The notes: generated by a model from the sequence alone, not told the origin. Positions 38,031-49,255 are shown, numbered from the stretch's first letter. The stretch is DNA of 64,000 nucleotides from Oegoconia quadripuncta (GCA_949316235.1 OX438742.1:13577315-13641314), one strand, 5' to 3'. Numbers and translations are program-made.

Positions 38031-38984
38031 TGTCTAGGACGGACTTTCTTTCCTGACTCAACCATGAGTAAAACAAAACATGCCCCGGTATGTGGAGTTT
38101 TAGGAGAAGGAACAAATGGCCTATGTTACTGTGCCTGTTCTCACTTCGCACCACCGTATCTTTATTAATTTGCAAGGCTGAATTAGCGATAGAAAAGCTT
38201 AAGATCAGCAGCACAATATAATTATATATTCCTACTTTTTTGAAAGTTTTAATTGATAAAATTGGTACTACCTAACTGTAGTTATGGTAATTGTACTTAA
38301 TTTTTAATTGATTTTACTAATTACCAATTTGCGACTGCAATTTGTACTGATACGCCGCGTTTTGAAAACGCACTGAAATTGTCGAACATTTACAAGTAGT
38401 GACAACAATGAAGTAAAAAGCAAATTCCATTTCTATTTTTAATTTTCATTTAGATAGTTCGTTGAAGATGCAACTTTGTCTCGGAGATTACAGAAATTGC
38501 GAAGTAGCCAGTAGTCGGTGCTCTCTTAATGTGCACTTGTTGACTGATTTCACACTAGAGAGCTTGAGTTAAAAAATATGCAATTCCACCCTAGAATCAA
38601 AACCTCTGAATTTACTTTATGAACTGACCTTTTGTACAAGTCCGCAATTATTTTGCTCAAATATAGGAAATAAATAATTATATGTTTGCATTTTCCGCAG
38701 GCGGGCGTACAACAGATAATTTGTCTCTACTTACCTATTATGTAAAGTTTATATATTGTAATTTGTTGATTATATATGTGCATGAAATTTACAATAAAGA
38801 GAATAAAAAAAACATTGTCTGCCAAACGTAGGATAAACAAAAATACTATTTATAATACTCGGTCAGTGTACACTTACCTATTTATATAGTAAAAAAAGGA
38901 AGTTCACGCAAACTTTGACTTTCGGATGTTTGAGTGAAGCCTTCGAGCAGTAATATTAAGAGTGTTGGTAAATGAAAACTCCAC

Positions 38985-39375
38985 AACTTCAGGCGACTCT
39001 TATTAGGCCATCACCTTGTGGGTGCTTGTCAGTGCGTGGTCTACACTCTAGAACCAGTTCTAGGAGCTATATGTGTCCTGCCAGCGGCCACTTCGACGTG
39101 CTAATCCGCTGCGCTATTTTGGTGACTTGATCTACGTATTCCCTCATTCCTGATTCAAGCATCTAGCATTGCTCTCTCCATCGCTCCTTTACCTTTCTTG
39201 TGAACTTCATAGTCAGAGATCACGACACAGACTCTGAAGTATTTTGCATGGATGACATTGCGCATATTCCTGCACGCTAATTCGAGTTGAATATTGGAGT
39301 TGACCTCTTTCCCGAAGTTATACTTATCTAATCATATCGCTTGTCCATGTAGACGTACTTGGAAGTCTAGTTGCC
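38985..39375 (-). mobile_element. decayed RTE-like LINE fragment
   Basis: Read on the minus strand, the segment contains GGAGCGATGGAGAGAGCAATG followed by a diverged match to the IRNEE...RRTKVT...AQRI region of the element at 42035-42440, with several stops and frameshifts. It is older than that copy and noncoding. The boundaries are approximate. Confidence 0.55.
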
Positions 39376-39557
39376 AACTGCCATTGTTAAACCCGTAATG
39401 AAGGGAAGATTTAGTTAATTTGAATGTGAAATAAAAGTTTTCAAAATTTAATGCCAAATATCTACTAAAATATTTATTATGTTGCTTTCACGACTATTAA
39501 GCATACGTGAATTTGAATTATTATCGGTTCATATAAAATTTCTCCAAAATAGGTTAA

Positions 39558-39790
39558 GAGTAAATTTAGGGCAAAAAAAAAACCGACCTCACCAAAAAAA
39601 AAACACAATTTTTTTTTTTTTAATGAAATGAAGACAGTTAAAAAGAACATTAAGGAGCTTCACAATGTTGTCTGTTTTAGTTGGTCATAAACATCGAAAA
39701 GGATACACACATTTTAATTTTTGCCATTTTTAGCAAATAACAGACAACATTGTAAAGCTCCTTAATGTTGTTTTTGCCCTAAAGTTACTC
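39558..39790. mobile_element. small foldback/MITE-like element with two nested inverted repeats
   Basis: The outer ends (39558-39577 and 39771-39790) are inverted copies around GAGTAA..TTTAGGGCAAAAA. Inside them, 39646-39676 and 39739-39769 form a second 31-bp inverted repeat with one mismatch. Between lie poly-A/poly-T runs and a 62-bp loop. No coding sequence. Confidence 0.7.
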
Positions 39791-40444
39791 TGGTAGAAAT
39801 ATAAAACCTGACACCCGATTCGTATGTAGTCCCAAAAAAATACAGATGGCGCCCCTGTATCTGATCAGATAAAATTTCAGAGGCAGGTAAACTTTATCCG
39901 TCCCAGGTTTAAATTAGATTTTTTTAACACTTTAATAAGTGCAACAAAATTAGTCGTCTGCTTAAATTTTTTAAATATATTTATAGGCACTCTTTTAGTG
40001 AACTTTGTTACTGTGATAAAATTTGTAAAAGATTCGTAATTTCTGAATATGCGACCAGAACGCACATCGATATTATCGATCGATACGAATAATTAGATGT
40101 GGCTTTTAATTTGGGTCTTTCATCGAGCTGTAGTTAAAGAAAGGCTATAACTTCAATCATCTATTGATTAAATCAGTGCAGGATATCGTAATGACTTGGC
40201 ACATTCACTACCATGGTCAATGACGGACATTATGTAAACGTAAAATAACTTTCTACTTTCATTCACTTAATGGTATTTCATAATACCTATATTGTAGGAT
40301 CCTGTGACATAATTTTCTAATGTCTGTCTGTACGTTACAGCATAAGAAACTGCAGTAACAACATTTTTGGCTGAACACATACAACTAAAAATTAAAAAAA
40401 ATGCGTGTAGTGGTGTGGGATAAGAGTGAGCAATATTTGACGAT

Positions 40445-40702
40445 CTGTATATTTAGAAACCCTAACTGCCAAACCAAAAGTTCGTGGTTTCAAATCCCTC
40501 TATCCCTCATGCTCGTGTGATGGATACGGACACGTGTACCCGAGTTAAGGATGCTTTCATTTATGATATGTATATATTTAATAAGGATGCATTACATATT
40601 TACAAAAAAAAAATATATTTGTGTATTATATCAACCATCTGATATCCATAATGCAAACCTAGTTGCTTAGCGTGGAACTAGATGGCGCCATGTGTCCAAG
40701 GA
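40445..40702 (+). mobile_element. tRNA-derived SINE, family II, diverged
   Basis: It carries GCCAAACCAAAAGTTCGTGG, TTTCAAATCCCTC, GTGTACCCGAGTTAAGGATG and the 3' end AACCTAGTTGCTTAGCGTGG plus ACTAGATGGCG. Confidence 0.65.
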
Positions 40703-41163
40703 TATTTATTTATTTATAAAATATCGATTCGAAATCGATATTTCGATATTATCGATATTTTCGACTATAGCTAGTTTTTAACTCTTTTTTAAGGCAGGTA
40801 CCTGATAGGAGTTTATGATTGACATTAACTAAAATAAATTAAATTATAAGAAAATACGTTGTGATTCAAAACTATTAACTTGAAAGTCGAAGTTATGAGG
40901 TTAGTATATAACACGGAATATTTGCGTGTTGGATACGTATATACTTTTTATATATAGCCGTATTTTATACTTATTTGTTTTCTGCCTCTATCTTTCTTAT
41001 TTGCCACGCGAAAAGCTGGGCAAAAATAATGCCAAACAACCCAAGGTCTGGTATAAAGTTTAATAAGCCTATTTACTACTTAATTTCAAAACGTAAATAA
41101 TGTACTTCAAATAAATTATAGTATACGCGAGTTATGTGATTCCTACCGCATTCGCAAATTATA

Positions 41164-41791
41164 CTGGGTGTAATTGAAGTCGTGCATATCGTGTTAATGG
41201 GTGAATACACTTCTATCTACCAACAACTTTCCCGAAGCAAGCATAGTCAAATTACACCTAAAATTTTTAAACTTTACAAACAATAGTGTTCCTCTCAGAT
41301 CAGTCACTGACTCACTGATTAACATGCTGCTCTTCGAGGATGGAGAAGTAGAGAGTCGTGTAGAGAGTCGCGAGAAACCGGCAGGAAGAATGTAGCCATG
41401 ATAGTGGCTTCAAGGTAGGGGGCAAGCCACCGGTGTGACTTTTTTGTTTACCGACCGATTCCCAATACTATCTATTAAAGCAAATCGTAGAGAGCATGGT
41501 GTAGTATGGGTTTATGAAAAAAAGAAAAAACAAGATGGCCGCCGGGCAAGGCAGTGCACAATTTTTAAGAAATTTTCACGCTAGGCTTAGTTCTATGAAT
41601 AGTTTACATTTGGCGGGGACGATTTGGGTTAAAGTGAAAGCCTGATAATGTGGCCGTAGAGGAAATTTATTGGAATTTCGAAAGTCGAAAAAATTTCGAC
41701 CGAATTCGACTATGCTTCTTGGAGAATATTGTTGGTAATCAGGAGTGAATTCGCCTGTTAACGCGATTTGCACGACCTCAATTACACCTTG
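41164..41791. mobile_element. MITE-like element with long inverted ends, TA-flanked (intron 1)
   Basis: The left end CTGGGTGTAATTGAAGTCGT and the right end (complement CAAGGTGTAATTGAGGTCGT) are inverted copies, and similarity continues inward (CATAGTCAAATT/CATAGTCGAATT). Each end is bordered by TA (41162-41163, 41792-41793). Length is 628 bp and there is no transposase. The end motif and the TA flank resemble the foldback element at 22435-23763, though the internal sequence differs. Confidence 0.75.
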
Positions 41792-42034
41792 TATGAATCA
41801 AAAGCGCAAGCCACATTACAATCAAATACGTTTAAAAAGCCATTTGGTAATAAACAATATTTGTGACGAATATTGAAACTCTCGAATGAAAAAAAACTTA
41901 ATTATAGAACTTTAGACATATATTTATTTAAAACTATATCGCTTCAACAGCTTTGGGAAGCTACGTAACATCTTCTCGTCTCAAATACCGCAATGTTTCT
42001 AATCAGTATGTGTTGCCAATGACATATGGAACGG

Positions 42035-42440
42035 AACGTGGTCACTCACTATGGGCCTCATAAGAATGCTCAAGGTCACCCAAAGGGCAATGGAGAGAGC
42101 TATGCCCGGTGTCTCCCTGCGGGATCGAATCAGAAATGAGGAGATCCGCAGGAGAACGAAGGTGACCGATATAGCCCGCAGAATTGCCAAACTTAAATGG
42201 CTGTGAGGGAGGCACATTGCTCGTAGGATCGACGGCAGTTGGAGCGGAAAGGTTCTCGAGTGGCGACCTCGCACCGGAAGACGCAGTGTGGGCAGGCCCC
42301 CCATGAAATGGACCGACGATTTGGTACAGATTGCGGAAAGCCGCTGGATGCTAGCAGCGCAGGACCAATCGTTGTTGAGATCTTTGGTTCGGAGAGGCCT
42401 TTGTCCAGCAGTGGACGTCTTTCGGCTGATATGATGATAT
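42035..42440 (+). mobile_element. RTE-like LINE 3' end with RT C-terminal remnant
   Basis: The + strand reads as the end of an RTE-type endonuclease/RT protein: QRAMERAMPGVSLRDRIRNEE, RRTKVTDIARRIAKLKW, an in-frame stop where the family has W or Q, then RPRTGRRSVGRPPMKWTDDL. It ends near GCAGTGGACGTCTTTCGGCTGATATGATGAT, the usual RTE 3' end with GAT repeats. The stop codon and missing 5' part make it inactive. Other open frames here are shadows of this fragment. Confidence 0.8.
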
Positions 42441-42632
42441 CGCTTCACTAGATTTTATGGTTAGGGAGAAGAAGGAACAAGAAACTAATTAAAGTAACTC
42501 TTTCGTCGCATTCTTATTTTTACAGGATCTTTTCAACTAACAAATGACCAATCAGAGTAGGTATACTACTGCTGTTTCAGATGTTTTCCTGTAAAATAAG
42601 AATTCCAACCTAAACTAACAATAATGTAATGG

Positions 42633-42845
42633 GACGACCGATTACCTAATGTATAGTGAACCTATCTGCGAAACCAACGGTTGCGTGTTCGAATCCCGCG
42701 AGGGGGTAAATGTTTGTGTGGTGAACATGAACATTTATTACCGAGTCATGTCTGTGTATATAAATGTTTTTGTATCCGTTATCTAGTATCCATAGGTACC
42801 TACTACAAGCTTTGCTTAGTTTGTGACTAGACGATTGGTGTAGGT
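42633..42845 (+). mobile_element. tRNA-derived SINE, family II
   Basis: It has GACCGATTACCTAATGTATAGTG, a GCGTGTTCGAATCCCGC B box, then the GTTTGTGTGGTGAACATGAAC body and the AAGCTTTGCTTAGTTTGTGACTAGA 3' end. It is nearly full length. Confidence 0.75.
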
Positions 42846-43588
42846 GAGTGTACGAAATATTTATTTTTTATTTATTTATTTATTTATTTATTATAATGTT
42901 TCTCTTTAATAATTTTTCCTTTAAATGTGGTCTTTGGAAGGAATGTAATGAACTCAATTTTTATACAATTATTAAAGTATTTCTCAAAGTTTGCCTGTAT
43001 TATATTAACTGTGGTGTAAGTGAATTCTCACTTAACATATTGTTTCTCTTAGATACCTCATACATGATGGAATTTACTATCTCTTTAATCTCTCACTTAA
43101 AACTACGATATTGTGGTAAACAAATTTCGTTTATATTATAATTTTCTTAAACGTAAATAGGTACGTATGTTGTGCTTAATACCCGATCCGGATTGGTGGA
43201 ACAGCCATTGGCTACACAAAGGCATGGTGCTATCCCACAACAATTTTCCGTGTAATTTAACGTATGCAATTGACCATAGAAGCGGACTGGACGGCATTTA
43301 ATAGTTAATGGCCTTCTGATATGGTTCTCTTGCTAGAAAACACCGAGGAAATTGCTCGTGCATGCCATAGCATACCTTTGGTAAGCGATCCGACTAATCT
43401 TCAGTATTGTACAGAGACAAGGTTTTCTTGCTTTCAATTATGGTTGCATCTACTAAGTACATGGTATCTGTTAACAGTACTATTAAATTACGGCAGAACT
43501 CGGGCATCATTTCTGCAATGTTTTGGAACAACACTTTATAATTTTTATATATGTAATGTATAATAACTATTAGTATCGATAGATTTTT

Positions 43589-43740
43589 GACAACCGATGG
43601 TGTAGTGGATAGTGACTCTGTCAGCGAAACCAACGGTTGCGGGTTCAAATCCCGCAAGGGGTAAATGTTTGTGTGATGAATACCAACATTTATTCCCGAG
43701 TCATGGATGTTAAAATAAATATTTTTTTATGTTTATCCGT
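43589..43740 (+). mobile_element. tRNA-derived SINE, family II
   Basis: The head has GATGGTGTAGTGGATAGTG (A box) and GCGGGTTCAAATCCCGC (B box), then GGGTAAATGTTTGTGTGATGAATA, ATTTATTCCCGAGTCATGG and TTTATCCGTT. Eight other copies or pieces in the window share this order. It runs directly into a different SINE at 43741. It is not a functional tRNA, since the cloverleaf arms do not pair well. Confidence 0.8.
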
Positions 43741-44060
43741 TGCCGTCGGTGGCTCAGCGGTTAAGACGCGGTCTCCCAATTTTGAGGTCTGGGTTCGATT
43801 CCCAGGCAGACCAAGTACCAATGAGTTTTAAATTTAATTTAATTACTTATGTGCATTTATCCGACTGCTCTTAAACGGTGAACTAAAACATTGTGAGGAA
43901 ACCTACATGCCTGAGAAATAAAAATTCAAAGGCATGTGAAGTCCGAAACCCGCATTGGGTCAGCGTAGTGGACTATGGCCCATACTCCATCATTATACTA
44001 TGGAAGGCCTATATCCTTGCAGTGGGTGTTTACGGGCTGAGATGATGATGACGAGGTCGA
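43741..44060 (+). mobile_element. tRNA-derived SINE, family III, full-length-like
   Basis: The head GTCGGTGGCTCAGCGGTTAA (A box) and GAGGTCTGGGTTCGATTCCC (B box) strongly resembles a tRNA. It is followed by a body with ACTAAAACATTGTGAGGAAACC and CGCATTGGGTCAGCGTAGTG, and ends in TGAGATGATGATGAC. The body marks it as a SINE and not a tRNA gene. An old piece of the same body is at 598-715. Confidence 0.75.
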
Positions 44061-44702
44061 TCCTATACCAACATTAAATTGTATTACTATAATATATATA
44101 TTTTTTTACATATGGATGATTTGAATGAAAATTAGATTTTTTGAAAATTGAAAAATGATTTGAATTATATTGAATTGTATTGTATTGTAAACCTAACTTT
44201 CACACAGTAATATTATGAACTTATGCCTCTAGACTAAGAATAGTACAAGCCATAGCGATATAACAGTATATGCGTGAAGACACAATAATGTAATAATTGT
44301 GGCGTACGTAGCTTAGCAGAAAACTGCACTGTTTTTTAAACAAAAATTCACTTCGGTTACGATCAAAAATTAAGTGCTGTCATCAATCATGTACACTTGA
44401 AAATAGTTAGGTTTTTGAAACTACCAGCAACTATTTATTTCAATTAGCGAAAGATAAATAACAGGCCAATGAGAAGTTCACTGAATAAATTCATCAATAG
44501 ATTTGATTTCACTGTTAATTATACTCTAATACGTCAAGGAATTCCACTGCATGTTCTACTGTAATCTATCGATCGATTTAATTCCGCTGTATGTTCCATT
44601 GTAAACGCGATAGCAATGTCGGAAAAATAAGTAAATTCTATTTGGTTCAAACAAAAGGTAAACTAGTTGAATCAATACCTACAATCACACATTTAACTTC
44701 TA

Positions 44703-44760
44703 ATTTATTTTATAAATGCGAAAGTTTGGATGTGTATTTATTTGTTGCTCAATCTATCCT
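44703..44760 (+). repeat. interspersed repeat family C, truncated start
   Basis: Only the ATTTTATAAATGCGAAAG and TTTGGATGTGTATTTATTTG part is recognisable, followed by TGCTCAATC. What follows (to about 44880) is not clearly the family. Confidence 0.45.
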
Positions 44761-44889
44761 AAATCCTACAACTTTAGGATCTTTAAAAGCAAGAGTGAAT
44801 ATTTCACCGACTTTTTCAAGGTGAAAAGTAGCCGTAATCTTTCTCCAGATCCCAGGCTACTATTCTGCCAAATTTGCAAATAGAAATAG

Positions 44890-45544
44890 ACAAACAGACT
44901 TACTTCCCATTATGTGTGTGTTATTAATAGAGAGACTTTGTGTTCACAACAATTTCTCTTTCTCAATTGTTTAATAATTTTTGTAAATTAATTATTGTAT
45001 ATGATCTTATTTTATTAATGCTTTTCTTATAAATAATGATTTTCATCTTGACAAAATTCCTTGATATCGTTAATCCACGCGAGTGAAGGGGATAGTAAAT
45101 ATTTCGTTCTAACATTAGTTATAAATAATAGGGAAATTAAGCAAACAACCATAATGATATATGATATATGATTGAAATTATTTAGTAATCTATGTATTAC
45201 AAAGTAATATTTCATTAATCCACATATCCATAGGTCAATAGTGATATGAGTAAGACTGAAAATTAAGAAGTTAAAGACACCGTGAACAGATGTGTTCATT
45301 ATACATGGTAATTTTGAAAAATAAAAAAAGTTACGAATTATCCAGCTGATCAAATGTAAAAGTATTAAGGGAGCATCGTCAAATCTAGATTCAATTCTTA
45401 TAGACACATGAAACCTATCTATGTAAATATTAAACAAATCGACCAATCGTAAAAACATTAAATACATTCTAGTTGTTGCTTCATAAAACTTCGGAACAGA
45501 ACGTGGCTTTGCGCACCGCAAAATATCCTTTTAGGCATACACGA
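44890..45544 (-). other. AT-rich stretch with an unexplained 164-codon minus frame
   Basis: The minus frame 45521-45027 begins only at a TTG and is open from 45530. It is rich in F, I, L and Y, with three hydrophobic stretches. No receptor motif, no ATG near the start and no clear splice sites were found. AT-rich DNA yields such frames by chance, so I do not call it a gene. Confidence 0.3.
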
Positions 45545-46130
45545 TCACAGCAGCAGCGGTGAAAATAATAACATTAATGTGCCTGAATTTCGAGCGAACC
45601 AACGCCGAACGTAAAGTGGGCCCATTTATCTGGCAATCCGGTGGGAGGTCACAGCAAAAGTCCACAATAAAAGCCGGGTCCGGTAGCACAGTTTAATTGA
45701 GTCCTCCGACCTCATAATCCGAGCCTCCCGCTCCGCCCGCTAAATGTTATTTATAAGCCAAACTCCCAACAGCCGCCGGCCGACGCACCTACGCGGGTAT
45801 AAATTTTAGCCTATGCACCCCATTCTACCCGCAGTCGGCAGCTTCCACCGTGTCGCGTCATTGCTTTTACTGGTTTTCTTCGCGCTCGCTCTAAGCTGGT
45901 AATTAATTTGTGGCGATTATTGCTATTGCCTTTACGCTTGTTATTAAACTTGTCGATAATTTAAGATGGAACACGGATCTCAAATTGCCGCGTCGCGGCC
46001 GATTGCTCTCTCACGTACGCTTAGATTGTGTTTGTCGCGAGCGATTACTCAACGCGTTTGCATTTGATTTGACGGTGATGTACAGTGCGCACAATGAACA
46101 TTCGCGAATTCATATTCGTGTGAGTTCTAT
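45545..46130. promoter_or_regulatory. GC-rich unique block in intron 1: candidate enhancer
   Basis: Balanced base composition, no repeats, and a sharp change from the AT-rich DNA on the left. It contains GGTAATTAATTTG and several CpG-rich stretches. The 74-residue + frame over 45910-46134 has no signature. The R2-like retrotransposon is inserted exactly at its right edge. Confidence 0.4.
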
Positions 46131-46134
46131 TTAA

Positions 46135-47484
46135 TTTAATTTAAATGCTCTGGCGCCAAATATTAACATTGTCGACAAGAGCACGCTTCATCTTCTAGGG
46201 GCACCAATTTTTGATGAATCTTTTCCCTCCTTTATAGACCACAAAATTCAAAATTTTATAGAAGCGTCAGATCGCATTCAGCACATCAGTACCCATATAG
46301 CTTATACCATCCTCCGTTACTGTCTCTTCGTACCACAATTTACGTATGTTTTACGGTGCTGTCAGTTATGGAAACACGATGATTTACTTTATCGACTCGA
46401 TAACACCATTAAACAGTCGCTAGTTACCATGCTCAATACGAATTTCGAAATCAATACATGGACCCAGGCCTCCCTACCGATCAGGTTTGGGGGTCTCGGA
46501 ATCCGCAAAATTTCCAGTGTTTCATTACCTGCATTCCTATCCTCTGTTCACAGCACGCAAACGTTGGTAAGTAAAATCTTGAGCTCAGGTCCCAACGTTT
46601 GCGAGGTGGCATACTTATTTGAGGCCAGGAATGCATGGACGTTGGCCTGCCCGAGGACTGAGTTTCCGACTGTTCCTTCGTCACAGAAAATGTGGGACGA
46701 GCCGCTCTGCAGGTTGGTGCGGGATAACCTTATTAACACGTCAACCAACCCCGCAGAACGCGCTCGCCTCCTAGCTGTCGGCGAATGGGAGTCCGGTTTA
46801 TGGCTTCAGGCCCTTCCATCGACTAATATCGGTACGCTACTGGATCGCTCCACGTTTAGAGTCGCCACGGCCCTTCGCTTAGGCGCCCCCTGCGTGACCC
46901 CTCATGAGTGCAGCTGTGGACATGCGGTGTCGCAACTCGGCCACCACGGTTTGTCATGCTGCAGGAGCGCTGGGCGTTTTCCACGTCATGCGGAATTAAA
47001 CGACGTTATCCGCCGGGCCTTTACCACGGCTGGGTCCCCCGCAATCCTGGAACCTAATGGACTGGCGAGGGATGACGGCAAAAGGCCGGACGGTATGACC
47101 CTCGTGCCTTGGAAACTGGGAAGGTCTTTGGTATGGGATGCAACCTGCGTCGATACCCTTGCTCCTTCCCATCTTCCAAGTACAAGCGGTACAGCTGGTT
47201 CCGCTGCCGCCTTGGCAGAAAGCGTTAAACGACGCAAATATGCCGGTCTCAGTGGAGACCACCTATTTGCGCCGTTTGGTGTAGAAACGCTTGGGCCGTG
47301 GGGACCGGGTGCTCACACTCTTTTTAGGGAGTTATCTGAGCGTCTGGTTGATGCATCCCACGATCGGAGGGCTGGCCTATATTTTGGTCAAAGAATCAGC
47401 CTCGCTATACAGCGAGGCAATGCGGCCAGCCTTCTGGGTACCTTTCCATCAACCAGAGACTTGGGGCTAGTTTTTTATTTGTGA
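46135..47484 (+). pseudogene. C-terminal part of retrotransposon ORF: RT thumb, zinc knuckle, PD-(D/E)XK-like endonuclease
   Basis: The frame is open from 46135 (after an in-frame TAA at 46132) to the stop after 47484; the first ATG in it is at 46429, giving 351 residues. Numbering from that Met: GGLGIR at 21-26 is typical of the RT thumb. C161-x-C163-x8-H172-x4-C177 with a LGH before the His resembles the CCHC knuckle of R2-type elements. R186-H187 with AELNDVIRR follows. K218-R-P-D221-G and then W-D237-A-T-C form the K/RPD...D pattern of the restriction-like endonuclease that nicks target DNA in R2/R4/NeSL/CRE-group elements. There is no frameshift or internal stop in about 450 codons. It is truncated at the 5' end relative to a full ORF of more than 1,000 residues. 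The exact clade cannot be named from sequence alone. Confidence 0.72.
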
Positions 47485-47551
47485 TATTTTAATAATAAAT
47501 TGTATATATATTGTATTGTATTAACATCATGATAAAACCAAGTAAATATTA
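46139..47551 (+). mobile_element. 5'-truncated non-LTR retrotransposon of R2-like (REL endonuclease) type, in intron 1
   Basis: The body begins inside the reverse-transcriptase thumb region (LLGAPI, later GGLGIR) and runs through an intact C-terminal domain. An 11-bp TATTTAATTTA occurs just before it (46128-46138) and again at 47552-47562, a possible target-site duplication, although AT-rich. The 3' part after the stop is short and AT-rich. The RT catalytic core, any N-terminal DNA-binding fingers and the 5' UTR are missing, so this copy cannot move by itself. The open frame with no decay suggests a fairly recent insertion. It sits against a GC-rich candidate regulatory block. Confidence 0.75.
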
Positions 47552-48039
47552 TATTTAATTTACATATTTAATATGAAATAGTGGCAGAAAATGCAGTTTT
47601 TGACTTGATAAAAAAGGATTTTCTAACTTATAAAAATATTTCTTAAATGATACGTATGTTACGATTTAATCCGTCTATGTTTTTAATAATTTCACATAAA
47701 ATCTTAACCGCATTGTGATTAAGAAAAAATGACACCAATTTAATTTAATAAGAAAAAGTGAAAGGAAATCAGTGATGCGTGTAATTAATGCAGTTGGTGT
47801 TAAATTTCACCGATACAGAAAAAAAAATAGTAATAGGTATTTAAGGCCTCTTTAACAACAATCCGGCTCTGTAATTTTTTATCCATATTCATTATTAATC
47901 TCTTAAGAAAAATATAATATTAATTGTCAGAGTCATTAACCAGCAACCCATCGCAATTTCATCAGGTGAGTAATTAAATGAAATAGCGAGTGACATTTTT
48001 TATCCGTTACTTTATAACTTGTAAAGTACATTAACATAC

Positions 48040-48450
48040 TTTTACGCTCTGATGGTTGCGAACGTTGCAGAATTAATGCTCAATGAGCGCCGACTGAACA
48101 TGTGGCGAAGCGATCGCTCGCATGGCAAGAGCCATAAATGAAGTACCACTGAGCTCTAACTACTGGGAATTTGGTCATCGGAATTATCGACGCAATCCGC
48201 CTGACGGTAATTGAATGGAAGCGCGTTAAATAACCATTAATTGTTGTTTCGGGCGCGATTGATATTTATCAATGGTGTGATCTGCGGCCCCGAGGCGCTG
48301 CCGCTACCCGCGCATCTCTAATGTCGATATAATCAAATGAACTGAGAACGGCTCTAGTGACAGTCGAGGCATCAATCGTGTATGGATATCAAGCGGCACG
48401 CACCGCGTTAACTCATTACGTGCCGTCGTGACTATACAGGTACGTCACGC
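48040..48450. promoter_or_regulatory. GC-rich unique block in intron 1: candidate enhancer
   Basis: It contains ACCATTAATTGTTG and GGTAATTGAATGG homeodomain-type sites, and GCGATCGC and CGGCCCCGAGGCG stretches. No ORF and no repeat. Confidence 0.4.
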
Positions 48451-48989
48451 GTCTCATTTTGAATTTAGTACAAGCATAGTACTTTGTTGTTTAGCTATAT
48501 GAACGTTAATAGTTCGACGTGTATCTGTCTGATCAATAATGGTAAATAGTTGTAAGTGGAATACAGGGTGGAATGGAACGTTGGGATAGGACACAAAACG
48601 CAGCCACCAGTAGCTACGAGAAATCGTACTTAAGAGACTAACCTTAATTTTTTAAGTATTTTACTTCTGCATTCACATTAATAAATTAAAAAGTACAGTA
48701 ATCGAGAAGAACGATATCTTCACAGAAAGTCACCGTTTTCACGCTTGCCGTAACAATTGTAAACCATTGGAAAAATGGCTTTGATGAATGTAAAAGAAAA
48801 AAAATTAACACACAAATCCATTTTCTGGTTTATGCAAAAAAAATATACTATAGGTACCTAAAACTTGTCTTACCTATTAGTAATCGAAAAATTACCAATG
48901 TTAAATGTTCATTCCTTTCGACTTCATATCTCAGAAATCGAAAAGTAATTTTATAAAATACTGTATTTATTTGAGCCATGGTTAACATG

Positions 48990-49028
48990 CATAACAAGTT
49001 TTTGATCTGTCATCAAAAACTTGTTATG
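48990..49028. repeat. perfect 17-bp inverted repeat with a 5-nt loop
   Basis: CATAACAAGTTTTTGAT (48990-49006) is mirrored exactly at 49012-49028; the loop is CTGTC. Confidence 0.85.
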
Positions 49029-49099
49029 AAAAAAATTCTAGCCATTGACAATAAAAAAATTAATATTTCGGATATTTACACAAATCAACCAGTACAAAC

Positions 49100-49255
49100 T
49101 AAGGAAAACTTACTATGGATGCTAAATAAGTAAATGACGAATAAACATACACATGTATATAGTTATATAAACATCCATGACTCGGGGATGAATCTCCGTA
49201 TTCATCACACAAACATTTACACTTTGCGGGATTCGAACCCGCTACAACGCTGACA
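49100..49255 (-). mobile_element. tRNA-derived SINE, family II
   Basis: Reverse-strand copy with GCGGGATTCGAACCCGC, CATCACACAAACATTTACAC and CATCCATGACTCGGGGATGAA. The A-box end is missing or diverged. Confidence 0.7.

Noticed and set aside
41999..42448. 149-residue minus frame
   Set aside because: Antisense shadow of the RTE-like LINE remnant, whose + strand has the family motifs.
43745..43815. Possible tRNA gene
   Set aside because: A and B boxes are present, but the sequence continues into a SINE body and the cloverleaf does not close convincingly.
46481..47262. Four minus-strand frames over the retrotransposon
   Set aside because: Shadows of the intact + strand retroelement frame.
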